NCBI RefSeq assembly: GCF_050908845.1
Contig: NZ_CP194171.1
Location: 4,278,001 to 4,342,000, forward strand
DNA from: Marinobacterium_D sp050908845
Lineage (GTDB): Bacteria > Pseudomonadota > Gammaproteobacteria > Pseudomonadales > Balneatricaceae
Direction: 5' to 3'
Length of the DNA stretch: 64,000 nucleotides
The translations under genes and the position numbers were made by a program. Shown here in pieces: positions 26,233-34,459 of the stretch (its first letter is position 1; every line of letters begins with the position of its first letter). The notes under the pieces were generated by a model that was not told where the DNA came from, did not search any database, and saw nothing but the letters and a program-made list of their open reading frames with translations.

Positions 26233-28398
26233 TTATTCAGTAACAATCAGTACGTCTTGAGCAGCGACGCCCTTGCCCTGCGCGTATACCACCAACGGGT
26301 TGATATCGATCTCCTGGATCTCAGGACGCTCGACCATCAATTGCCCGACCGTGGCCACCACATCGGCCACCGCTTCCACATCCACGGCGGGATCGCCCCG
26401 GAATCCGGTCAGCAGCTTGGAGGCTTTCAGGCCGTGCAGTTTTTCGATAATGGCTTCACGGGGAAGCTGAGGTGGAAGCAGCTGAACATCACCGAGCGCC
26501 TCGACCCAGACGCCACCCAGGCCGACCATCAGAATCGGGCCCCACTGCGGATCACGGCTGGCACCAACGACCAGCTCAAGTCCACGCTCACCCATTTTCT
26601 CTACCAGGGCGCCGTCGAGCTCCAGATCCGGCTCAGCCTTGCGGACATTGGCGTAGAGCTGTGTCCAGGCGCTACGCAGCTGCGCTTCGTCGGCGATGTT
26701 GAGCAGCACACCGCCCACCTCGCTTTTATGCGCCAGCCTGGCCGACTGCGCCTTGATCACCACCGGATAGCCGATGTCAGAAGCGATGCTCACCGCTTCA
26801 TCCGCAGAACGAGCCAATGCACCGGCCGGTACAGGAATGGAAAGCTCACGCAATATCTGTTTGCCTGACCACTCGGGCAGTACACCCCGGCCAAGTTCGA
26901 GCCGGGTCAATGCATCACGGCTCACTGCAGCCTCTTGCTGTTGCTGCATCGCCTGGCGACGACCAAAACGGGTAATACGGGCAAGCGCACGGATGGCACG
27001 CTCCGGAGAACGCATAATGATGGCGCGATGGCGGCGTGCTTCCGCGATAAAATCCGCGGACAGCGGCACATCTTCATTCTGCATGACAAAAATGGCGGGC
27101 TTGTCGCTACCGGCAGTAGCCGCCAGGTAGTATTTCAACCAGACCAGTGAGGCTTCAGGTCCCGGCATCGCCATGGAGATCATAGCGCTACCGATTGAGG
27201 TGTCTGCCAGCAGGGCCTTGACCCCGGTTTCGATCAGATCGGGCTGGAAACTGACCAGGGTACCCAAATCAAGGGGGTTACGCGGCGGCAGAAAATCGGG
27301 CAGATGCTCCTTAAGTCCCGCAACCTGTTCTTCCGAAAGCGGCGGCAGTTCCAGCCCCAGAGGTTCGACGTAATCCTGGGTCAGACCGCAGATGGCACCG
27401 GAAGCTGTCGCGAGCCCCATTCCACCGACCGGCGCTGTGGGATAACGCAGCAGCAGCTGGCTGACATCGATCGCCTCTTCCAGGCTGTCGACCACCGTGA
27501 CACCGGCATACTCAGCCATCAACTGCATGGCCGCATGGTTGCCCGCTAGCGCACCTGTATGAGACTTGGCCGCTTCCTGGGAGCGTTCGCTGCGACCGGG
27601 GTGGAGCAGCACGACACCCTTACCACGGGCGCGGGCGTCTTTTACGGCCCTGACAAAATCCGGCGCTGAACGGATCTGCTCGGCGTACACGACGATGGTT
27701 CCGGTATATTCATCAGCGGCGAAATGACTGATCATATCTGCCAGCCCGGTCTGCGCCTCATTACCGGTGGTCATCATGTAGGAGAGCGGCACTCCGCGCG
27801 CCCTTAGCGACGCGGCAATATGTGCGCCGATACCGCCACTCTGCGCAACAACTGCCACGGCGGGGCCCTCTTCGGGATCCAGTGGTGCTGGCAGATCCAG
27901 CTCCACCATCATGACGTAGAAGGCGTTGACGTAGTTGAAATAGCCAACGGTATTGGGTCCCAGTAGAGTCATGCCGCCGGCAGCTGCGGTCTCTGCGATA
28001 ATCCGCTGCTGTTCGCGGCCTTCGGCACCCATTTCGGCAAAGCCGGAGGCAAAACAGACTGCACTGCGCACACCACGGGCCACACAGGCTTTGACCGCAT
28101 CCAGCACCGCACCGGAGGGAAGCATCAGAATCGCCAGCTCCACGCCTTCTGGCAGCTCCGATATATCGGTCAGGATCTGACGATCTCCCAGCATGCCGCC
28201 GCTACGGCCTACCAGATGAACCTCACCCTTGAAACCACCTTCAAGCAGGTTGTTCAGCACCACCTGACCGGCGGAACCGGGCTTGCTGGACATACCGATG
28301 ATGGCAACAGATTCAGGATTGAGGATGGGACGGATATCCCGGCGAGCATCGCCCAGGATGGACTGGCCAGCAGCGCCAGCACTGTTCTGCATATTCAT
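26233..28398 (-). CDS. ADP-forming acyl-CoA synthetase, probable feruloyl/hydroxycinnamoyl-CoA ligase
   Basis: A 721-residue fused ADP-forming acyl-CoA synthetase: CoA-binding domain (residues 20-150), ligase domains, the phospho-histidine His280 in KSHTGALAG, and a C-terminal ATP-grasp with KSEVGGV. The start is set at the ATG at 28398, which has GAGG six bases upstream, instead of a TTG at 28410. Feruloyl-CoA synthetase FerA of Sphingobium belongs to this family rather than to the AMP-forming one. The operon context (crotonase, MarR) favours a hydroxycinnamate substrate; acetate or other acids are alternatives. Confidence 0.88.
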   Translation of the reverse strand: MNMQNSAGAAGQSILGDARRDIRPILNPESVAIIGMSSKPGSAGQVVLNNLLEGGFKGEVHLVGRSGGMLGDRQILTDISELPEGVELAILMLPSGAVLDAVKACVARGVRSAVCFASGFAEMGAEGREQQRIIAETAAAGGMTLLGPNTVGYFNYVNAFYVMMVELDLPAPLDPEEGPAVAVVAQSGGIGAHIAASLRARGVPLSYMMTTGNEAQTGLADMISHFAADEYTGTIVVYAEQIRSAPDFVRAVKDARARGKGVVLLHPGRSERSQEAAKSHTGALAGNHAAMQLMAEYAGVTVVDSLEEAIDVSQLLLRYPTAPVGGMGLATASGAICGLTQDYVEPLGLELPPLSEEQVAGLKEHLPDFLPPRNPLDLGTLVSFQPDLIETGVKALLADTSIGSAMISMAMPGPEASLVWLKYYLAATAGSDKPAIFVMQNEDVPLSADFIAEARRHRAIIMRSPERAIRALARITRFGRRQAMQQQQEAAVSRDALTRLELGRGVLPEWSGKQILRELSIPVPAGALARSADEAVSIASDIGYPVVIKAQSARLAHKSEVGGVLLNIADEAQLRSAWTQLYANVRKAEPDLELDGALVEKMGERGLELVVGASRDPQWGPILMVGLGGVWVEALGDVQLLPPQLPREAIIEKLHGLKASKLLTGFRGDPAVDVEAVADVVATVGQLMVERPEIQEIDINPLVVYAQGKGVAAQDVLIVTE

Positions 28399-28465
28399 AA
28401 CGAGCCTCAACTATTATTTTTATGATGTTCGTTTAACTACAGTGAACTGTTTGATCTATAGGGAT

Positions 28466-29257
28466 TTACTCGAGCACCACCTTGTTGGCACGCTTCTGCA
28501 GAAAGGCGTTTACACGCTCTTTCGCTTCCGGCGCATCCTGGGTGATCGCCGCCATCAGCGATTCGGTAAACAGGCCGTGAGTCATCGGCTGCTCGGCGAT
28601 CAGCGGCAGCGCATTAAGAATGGCGAAGTTGGACAGCGGCAGGTTGGAAGCGACTTTTTCGGCCAGTTCGCGAGCCTTTTTCATACCCTCGCCCGGTTTA
28701 ACCACGTAGTGGGCAAGCCCGATCTGGTGAGCTTCTTTAGCATCCACCACGTGCCCGGTGAGCATCATTTCAGCCACCCGTGAGAAACCGATAAGCTTGG
28801 TGATTCGGACCGATCCGCCGCCACCGAGAAAAATACCGCGCTGCCCTTCCGGAAGCCCGAAATAGGCGGTTTCTTCCGCGATACGCACGTGCAGAGCGGA
28901 TGCCAGCTCCAGTCCGCCCCCTACTACGGCGCCATGCAGTACGGTGATAACCGGGGCACGGCCAAACTGGATTTGGCGAAACGCCTCGTACCAGAGCATC
29001 GAGCCTTCGATATTTTCTGCGGAGGACGACTCCTTGAGTTCGGAAAGGTCCAGGCCAGCACAGAAGTGTTCGCCGGCACCGGTGAGGATGACGGCCTTTA
29101 CTGAAGCAGGTAGCCCTGAAAACGCCGCCTGCAGCTCTGTAACCATGGTCATGCTCAGAGCGTTGCGTTTGTCGGGACGGTTCAGTGTGATCGTGGCGAT
29201 GGCTTCATCAATGGAAACCTCTACCAGTGGCATGGTGCCAACTGTTACTTCGGTCAT
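28466..29257 (-). CDS. Enoyl-CoA hydratase (crotonase family), phenylpropanoid side-chain hydration
   Basis: A 263-residue crotonase with both catalytic glutamates, Glu117 in GGGLELAS and Glu137 in GLPEG, so it should be an active hydratase. The start at 29257 (MTEVTVGTMPLVEV) has AAGGAG seven bases upstream; the longer open frame is not supported. It differs from feruloyl-CoA hydratase-lyase Ech, so simple hydration of an aryl-enoyl-CoA is more likely than combined hydration and cleavage. It is the first gene of the minus-strand catabolic operon, under the promoter described at 29373-29419. Confidence 0.9.
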   Translation of the reverse strand: MTEVTVGTMPLVEVSIDEAIATITLNRPDKRNALSMTMVTELQAAFSGLPASVKAVILTGAGEHFCAGLDLSELKESSSAENIEGSMLWYEAFRQIQFGRAPVITVLHGAVVGGGLELASALHVRIAEETAYFGLPEGQRGIFLGGGGSVRITKLIGFSRVAEMMLTGHVVDAKEAHQIGLAHYVVKPGEGMKKARELAEKVASNLPLSNFAILNALPLIAEQPMTHGLFTESLMAAITQDAPEAKERVNAFLQKRANKVVLE

Positions 29258-29372
29258 TATTATTCTCCTTACACTGGCTTTTTTATTCTTGTCACGGAGA
29301 GGGCTAACCACCTTCTCCGCATCCTCGGCCAGCCAAGCTGTTTTGACAGACCGATTTGTAAACCGTGTTATT

Positions 29373-29419
29373 TGTTAACCTGGTTAGCATATTGTCATGG
29401 TATGATGGCCACATCAACA
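29373..29419 (-). promoter_or_regulatory. Promoter and MarR-type operator of the phenylpropanoid operon
   Basis: On the minus strand TTGATG (29417-29412) is followed after 17 bases by CAATAT (29394-29389) and then by the palindrome TAACC-A-GGTTA (29386-29376). The same arrangement occurs at 33242-33288 before the porin gene, with 36 of 47 bases identical. A repressor bound to the palindrome would cover the start of transcription. The divergent MarR protein is the likely binder. Confidence 0.65.
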
Positions 29420-29543
29420 GGCTGGTGTGAAAAAATTCAGGTGAGACTGAAAGTGGAGTGCAGCCAGACACCTCAATCTCATGTTTCCAGCACAGGCAGC
29501 GAAACCTTCGCTCAATAAATCCAATACCCGAAGGAGGCCCTTA

Positions 29544-30044
29544 GTGGCACTTAAAGAGTCCCAGTCTGGCGAGAAAGCCCTATCCAGCAGCACAAACAGC
29601 ACGGACAGCCTGGCAATCTTGAATGGCGCTCTGGGTTATGCCATCAAGCGTGCTCAGGTCTATGCATACGATCTGTTCTACAAATCCTTCGGTCAGGATG
29701 CGATCTCACCGGCCCGGCTGACAGCGCTGACGCTGATCAGCAAAAACGCCGGCATTACCCAGTCTGATTTGGCAAAAAAGCTCGATATCAGTCGTGCAGG
29801 TATCGTCAAGGTGATTGACCGGCTGGAGGAGATGAACCTGATTGAGCGCCGCGCCAAGAAAGGTGATCGCCGCAGCTACTCACTGCACCTCACCGAACCT
29901 GGTCAGGATGAGCTCGCCTTCCTGACCGAGCAGACGCTTAAATACGAAGCCCTGCTGGCATCCAACCTCAGCGATACCGAGCGGAAACAGCTCATCGCCC
30001 TGCTGGAAAAGATGATCTCGGCTGAAGCATCGCCACAAATCTAG
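29544..30044 (+). CDS. MarR-family regulator of the phenylpropanoid genes
   Basis: A 166-residue MarR protein with the winged helix at about 60-120 (GITQSDLAKKLDISRAGIVKVIDRLEEMNLIERRAKKGDRRSYSLHLT). The start is a GTG at 29544 preceded by AAGGAGG six bases away; the ATG at 29481 has no such site. It is divergent from the crotonase gene. Hydroxycinnamoyl-CoA-responsive MarR repressors (CouR, FerR, FerC, HcaR) occupy the same position in other bacteria, so a CoA-thioester inducer is inferred. Confidence 0.85.
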   Translation: MALKESQSGEKALSSSTNSTDSLAILNGALGYAIKRAQVYAYDLFYKSFGQDAISPARLTALTLISKNAGITQSDLAKKLDISRAGIVKVIDRLEEMNLIERRAKKGDRRSYSLHLTEPGQDELAFLTEQTLKYEALLASNLSDTERKQLIALLEKMISAEASPQI

Positions 30045-30465
30045 CGCCAGGAGAAACCGACGGGGCTAACCAATCCGATGCCGGTCCCGTCATCCGCCTG
30101 GCGCCTGCTTCCAGGCGATCGAATTCAATAAACAGCAAAGTACCCTACCCGGACATCCTGTCCGCGATACCCCGTCTAAGTTTCGATAGTTCCTTCAGGC
30201 GTTAATTAATCGCCTGAAAATAATGCAAGCTCATAACCGACTATCACTAATTATTTTTCAGTTAAAGATTACATCACCTAATTTCATCTAAAGCCATAGA
30301 TCAATTAATAAGAACACAGCGAGAATAAGCCAATTAAAAAAACGTATACCTTATAGATCATTCTGTATTGGTCATTGCAAATATCAAAGAGTAACTTTTC
30401 AAATGGAAATCAATATTTCCCTTACCTTCAGGCATAAAATTCTAAAAACTCTTAGAGGAAAAGCA
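30045..30465. promoter_or_regulatory. AT-rich upstream region of fdhA with the block shared with TRAP operon 1
   Basis: A 421-bp gene-free stretch. Bases 30338-30380 match 10238-10280 at 32 of 43 positions; AAAAACGTATACC is the best part. The block ends about 85 bp before fdhA. A looser similarity continues downstream (AAAGAGTAAC against AGAGAGTAGG) with a one-base shift. The binding protein is unknown. Confidence 0.5.
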
Positions 30466-31665
30466 ATGAGCAACTCTCATTCCAACCGAGGTGTCGTTTA
30501 CAAAGGCCCCGGCGAGGTAGCTGTCGAAAATATTCCCTATCCCAAGCTTGAACTGGGTAACCGGAAATGCGAGCACGGTGTCATTTTAAAAGTTGTCACC
30601 ACTAATATCTGCGGTAGCGACCAGCACATGGTTCGCGGTCGTACCACTGCTCCTTCGGGCCTCGTTCTAGGACACGAGATTACCGGGCTGGTCGTGGAGT
30701 GCGGTAGCGATGTGGAGTTTATCAAGCCCGGCGACCTGGTCTCTGTGCCCTTCAATATTGCCTGCGGCCGCTGCCGTAACTGCAAAGAAGGCAACACCGG
30801 CATCTGTCTGAACGTCAATCCGGCGCGTCCGGGCGCGGCTTACGGCTACGTCGACATGGGCGGCTGGGTCGGCGGTCAGACCGAGTACGTCATGGTGCCC
30901 TACGCTGACTTCAACCTGCTGAAATTCCCGGATGCCGACCAGGCGATGGAGAAGATCCAGGACCTGACGCTACTGTCCGATATTTTTCCGACCGGCTTCC
31001 ACGGCTGTGTAACCGCTGGCGTCGGCCCGGGTTCTACCGTTTATATCGCCGGTGCCGGCCCTGTCGGCCTTGCCGCCGCCGTTTCCGCACAACTGCTCGG
31101 CGCCGCCTGCGTTATCGTCGGCGACATGAATGAAGAGCGTCTGAAGCAGGCACGCAGCTTCGGTTGTGAAACCATCGACCTCACCGAAGAGGGCGATATG
31201 GCGGATAAAGTGGAAGCGATCCTCGGCGAGCGTGAGGTCGATGCCTTTGTGGACTGCGTCGGCTTTGAGGCCCACGCCTGTGGCTGCAACCACGGTAAGG
31301 AAGCACCGGCCACCGTACTCAACTCTGCCATGGAACTGACCCGTGCCGGCGGTGAGATCGGTATCCCGGGACTCTACGTCACCGAGGACCCCGGCGCTGT
31401 CGATGAAGCCGCCAAGCAAGGCGCGCTCAGCATGCGTTTCGGTCTCGGCTGGGCAAAATCCCACAGCTTCCATACTGGCCAGTGCCCGGTGATGAAGTAC
31501 CACCGTCCGCTGATGCAGGCGATCCTGTTTGGCAAGGTCAAGATCGCCGATGCCGTCAATGTGAAGATGATCACTCTCGACCAGGCACCCCAGGGCTATG
31601 CCGATTTCGATGGCGGTGCGGCAACCAAGTTTGTTATCGACCCTCACGGTTCAGTCGCCGCCTGA
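30466..31665 (+). CDS. fdhA: Glutathione-independent formaldehyde dehydrogenase
   Basis: A 399-residue zinc alcohol dehydrogenase of the Pseudomonas formaldehyde dismutase/dehydrogenase type; length matches. It keeps the catalytic-zinc Cys49 (NICGSDQH), the structural-zinc cysteines 100, 103, 106 and 114, and the NAD motif GAGPVGLAAA. The ATG at 30466 has AGAGGA upstream; an upstream in-frame ATG would add an unrelated tail. It oxidises formaldehyde to formate with NAD, and the O-demethylases encoded here release formaldehyde, so it protects the cell during vanillate growth. Confidence 0.92.
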   Translation: MSNSHSNRGVVYKGPGEVAVENIPYPKLELGNRKCEHGVILKVVTTNICGSDQHMVRGRTTAPSGLVLGHEITGLVVECGSDVEFIKPGDLVSVPFNIACGRCRNCKEGNTGICLNVNPARPGAAYGYVDMGGWVGGQTEYVMVPYADFNLLKFPDADQAMEKIQDLTLLSDIFPTGFHGCVTAGVGPGSTVYIAGAGPVGLAAAVSAQLLGAACVIVGDMNEERLKQARSFGCETIDLTEEGDMADKVEAILGEREVDAFVDCVGFEAHACGCNHGKEAPATVLNSAMELTRAGGEIGIPGLYVTEDPGAVDEAAKQGALSMRFGLGWAKSHSFHTGQCPVMKYHRPLMQAILFGKVKIADAVNVKMITLDQAPQGYADFDGGAATKFVIDPHGSVAA

Positions 31666-31670
31666 ACACA

Positions 31671-31699
31671 GACGCCAGCCCTCCCCCCCGGCTGGCGTC
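31671..31699 (+). other. Perfect 10-bp hairpin after fdhA
   Basis: GACGCCAGCC and GGCTGGCGTC pair around a nine-base pyrimidine loop. No T-run follows, so it is probably a 3'-end stabiliser or part of a two-hairpin terminator with 31747-31771. Confidence 0.6.
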
Positions 31700-31746
31700 C
31701 AATCCCCATTCCGGTCTCAGCTTTACTCCTCGCCTGAGAGGTCCTT

Positions 31747-31771
31747 GAGAGGATAGCCTCCTCTCTTTTTT
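31747..31771 (+). terminator. Rho-independent terminator after fdhA
   Basis: GAGAGGA and TCCTCTC form a seven-base stem with loop TAGCC, followed by six T. Confidence 0.8.
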
Positions 31772-31866
31772 CGTCATCGCCGTTATCACGTCTGAGCCTC
31801 CCAACAACCGCTGGCTTCTCTCCCTATTACTCGGAAAAAAACCAAGAGTCACCGTAAAACGGGCAC

Positions 31867-31900
31867 AAAAAAAGCGCTTCACAAACCTGCGAAGCGCCTT
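31867..31900 (-). terminator. Rho-independent terminator of the porin gene
   Basis: On the minus strand GCGCTTC and GAAGCGC pair, followed by a run of seven T. A second perfect palindrome, ACCGGTG-TAC-CACCGGT at 31905-31921, sits between this and the porin stop codon and may be part of the 3' end. Confidence 0.8.
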
Positions 31901-31943
31901 GAGAACCGGTGTACCACCGGTGGGACCAACTCAGAACCTATGC

Positions 31944-33035
31944 TCAGAACTTGTACATGGCCATCAGCTCAACCTGGGTACCTGCCGGTCGCAACGAAGA
32001 GGACGCGGAAGTCGGCGGGCGAGTCGCGGCATTCAGATCACGCCACTCGATTCCGAGATCCAGCTGGGGAAGGTAACTGTAAATCAGCGAAACGTTTGTG
32101 GACTTGAGCGTATCGTCATCAGTAAACGCGACCGCCGCATCGAACTCATCAGCGGTGACCTGGCCATAGCGCACTATGCCCTTTAGCTTGTCGGTAAACT
32201 GGTGAGCAACGCCGGCGGAAAAGCCGGTAACGGTAATCAGCTCCCCTTCTGCGTTCACATCGGAGGTCGCTGGCCCCTTAGCACCGTTATAACCCCAACT
32301 GGTATAAGCAGCTGCGCCCTTGCCGCTGAAACCGTTGATCGAAACGTCGGTATTGCCAAACTTGAACTTGGCACCGGCGGCCAGCGCCACGCCATAGTCG
32401 GAGTCGTCCTCTCCGGTATAAACTCCGGTATAAACTTCACGACCACTCATAGCGACATTGAAGATATGCCCGCCTTCTGTGCGCCAGGTATAGGCCGCTA
32501 CCAAATCGGGGAAGTCTGCGTCGTCATAATACGGATCCTGAAGCGTGAAGCGGGCACCACCCAGGGTGTAATGCATGACCAGGTCCGGCCTTATCTCCGA
32601 GCCACTGCCGGCAAAGGTTCCGTTACCGGCACCGAAAAAGTTGATCGCACCTACGTCGACGGGAGCCGACGCCAAGAACTGTCCGTTCCAGGTTTGACCG
32701 ATCGTCAGGTTATCCACGTTGATATAGGCGTGTCGCAGGCGAAGCGCATAGGAGCTTTCTTCTTCGGTGTTGTTATTCCAAAAGTCACCTTCGATAAAGC
32801 CGATAACCTTGTGTCCCTCGATATCGCGCTTCGCGGCGAAGTTCAGACGGCTCTGCCGTACACTGCCCTCGAAAGAGTTATCTCCATCATCAGGTTGGGT
32901 GAACATCCCTTCAGCTTTGACATAGCCACCTATGGAGAAGCTGGTGCCATTGAACTCACCCAGTTCCACTGCCGAAACCTGACCAGCCATAGAAGCCGCC
33001 ATGACAGCAGCAGCCAGTTTGCTTTTGATATGCAT
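31944..33035 (-). CDS. Outer-membrane porin, DcaP-like
   Basis: A 363-residue porin with a signal peptide (cleavage after VSA), a strand-rich body with alternating aromatic residues and the C-terminal Phe (MAMYKF) that directs outer-membrane assembly. The N-terminal part (FSIGGYVKAEGMF, RQSRLNF, GFIEGDFW) is typical of trimeric DcaP-type porins, which carry dicarboxylate or aromatic acids. The start at 33035 has GAGG five bases before; the longer frame adds a charged tail before the signal. It shares its promoter-operator with the phenylpropanoid operon, so it is probably the uptake channel for those substrates. Confidence 0.88.
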   Translation of the reverse strand: MHIKSKLAAAVMAASMAGQVSAVELGEFNGTSFSIGGYVKAEGMFTQPDDGDNSFEGSVRQSRLNFAAKRDIEGHKVIGFIEGDFWNNNTEEESSYALRLRHAYINVDNLTIGQTWNGQFLASAPVDVGAINFFGAGNGTFAGSGSEIRPDLVMHYTLGGARFTLQDPYYDDADFPDLVAAYTWRTEGGHIFNVAMSGREVYTGVYTGEDDSDYGVALAAGAKFKFGNTDVSINGFSGKGAAAYTSWGYNGAKGPATSDVNAEGELITVTGFSAGVAHQFTDKLKGIVRYGQVTADEFDAAVAFTDDDTLKSTNVSLIYSYLPQLDLGIEWRDLNAATRPPTSASSSLRPAGTQVELMAMYKF

Positions 33036-33241
33036 TCGAACCTCATTATTTTTATTTATGGTTTTATTTGCAAATTGCATTTTATTTTTTGATTAATTTA
33101 TTTTTAACCCTCAAACCTCCAAAATATAAATCGAAGCCTTTTATTTACTTAAAAGAAAAAAAACACCACTTTATTAAAATGATAATAAAGCCATTTATAT
33201 ACGGGATTTCATAACAGAAAATTTAAGTAAACTATGGTTAC

Positions 33242-33288
33242 TGTTAACCTGGGTTACATATTGTCACGAGACGTTATCCACATCAACC
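33242..33288 (-). promoter_or_regulatory. Porin promoter with MarR-type operator
   Basis: Minus-strand TTGATG (33286-33281), 17-base spacer, CAATAT (33263-33258), then the palindrome TAACC-CA-GGTTA (33256-33245). It matches the phenylpropanoid operon promoter at 29373-29419 in 36 of 47 positions without gaps. The leader to the porin start is about 205 bp and AT-rich; no gene lies in 33036-33462. Confidence 0.65.
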
Positions 33289-33407
33289 ACTATTGATAAA
33301 AAGTTCATCTAAAATGGGATAGAAATATCGCTAATGGATCTGTGCTACTGAGGCAAAGACTTAAAGCCTGCAAGAGAGGAAAATAGAGGTTGGTGTTCCC
33401 AAATTAA

Positions 33408-33444
33408 CAACGGAAGACCATGAACTCATCATCGTCTTCCGTTG
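33408..33444 (-). terminator. Hairpin after the double-Rieske operon
   Basis: CAACGGAAGAC and GTCTTCCGTTG form an 11-bp stem. The bases following on the minus strand are TTAATTT, so termination may be only partial. Confidence 0.5.
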
Positions 33445-33462
33445 CGACATGCTCCCAGCGGA

Positions 33463-34449
33463 TTACTTGCGTAGCTCCGGATCTCCTTTCCAGGCCGGGT
33501 CTACCGCTATCGAACCACTGACCACGCGCGACACACAGGTACAAAGCTGTTTATTTTCGCTGTGCTGCTCTTCACTGAAGAACACATCACGGTGATCGAT
33601 CTCGCCATTGATAGCGGTCACCTCCATGGCGCACAGACCACACTCGCCTCGTCGGCAGTCGGACAGCACCTCAACCCCGGCCTCGGTCAGCACATCCAGG
33701 ATCGAGCGATCCTTAGGCACTGTCACCTCCAACCCAAGGCGCGGGATCTTCACCGTGAAGGGTCCCGATGGATGGCGGCCACTGGAACCGAAGGTTTCAT
33801 AATGCAAGGCCGCAGGCGCACGGCCCTGCTTATGCCACTGTCCGCGCACGGCCTCCATCAGACCGAGCGGGCCGCAGATGTAGAGCTCTCCCTTTGCATG
33901 AAGATTCTCGATCTCGGCGGCGATATCGATATGGGTACCATCGGCATCGGTAAACAGCTGAACACTATCGCCGAGAAGCGCACCCAATTCCTCTGCGTAG
34001 GCCAACTCATCCCGGCTGCGGGCAGCGTAAAGCATCCGCACCTTTTCACCGCGGGAAGCCAGGGCACGTGCCATGGCGAAGATGGGGGTAATACCGATAC
34101 CACCAGCAATGAGCAGATACTCTGTGGCACCGTAAGAGAGTTCAAAATCACAGGCGGACGGTGTGACGCTGACCCGGGCACCCGGCTCCAGCGTCCACAT
34201 GTAACGGGAACCGCCGCGGCTGTCGGGCAGCTGTTTTACTGCGATAACCAGGCCCCCCTTATCCAGTTGGCGCACCACCGAATAGGAGCGGTGATCCGGC
34301 CGATCATCGATCATCACCTTTACGTTGATATGGGAACCGGGCTGCGCCGACTCCGTGGCGGCGGGCTGCAGATGAATCTCCCTCACCGTCGGCGTGATGT
34401 TCTGTACGTCGATAACCTGCGCTTCGTGCCAGACACTAAGATTTCGCAT
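33463..34449 (-). CDS. VanB-type oxygenase reductase (double-Rieske operon, last gene)
   Basis: A 328-residue phthalate-dioxygenase-reductase/VanB type protein with an FMN barrel (HRSYSVVRQ), a nucleotide domain (LLIAGGIGITPIFAMARAL, YICGPLGLMEAV) and a C-terminal [2Fe-2S] domain (CRRGECGLCAMEV). It should feed electrons to one of the two Rieske oxygenases just upstream. AAGGAG precedes the ATG; 10 bp separate it from the Rieske gene. The two reductases in this operon are clearly different from each other and from the two VanB proteins. Confidence 0.9.
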   Translation of the reverse strand: MRNLSVWHEAQVIDVQNITPTVREIHLQPAATESAQPGSHINVKVMIDDRPDHRSYSVVRQLDKGGLVIAVKQLPDSRGGSRYMWTLEPGARVSVTPSACDFELSYGATEYLLIAGGIGITPIFAMARALASRGEKVRMLYAARSRDELAYAEELGALLGDSVQLFTDADGTHIDIAAEIENLHAKGELYICGPLGLMEAVRGQWHKQGRAPAALHYETFGSSGRHPSGPFTVKIPRLGLEVTVPKDRSILDVLTEAGVEVLSDCRRGECGLCAMEVTAINGEIDHRDVFFSEEQHSENKQLCTCVSRVVSGSIAVDPAWKGDPELRK

Positions 34450-34459
34450 AACGCACTCC

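Noticed and set aside
28399..28410. TTG start at 28410 for the acyl-CoA synthetase
   Set aside because: GAGG lies six bases before the ATG at 28398, and the extra residues are not typical of the family.
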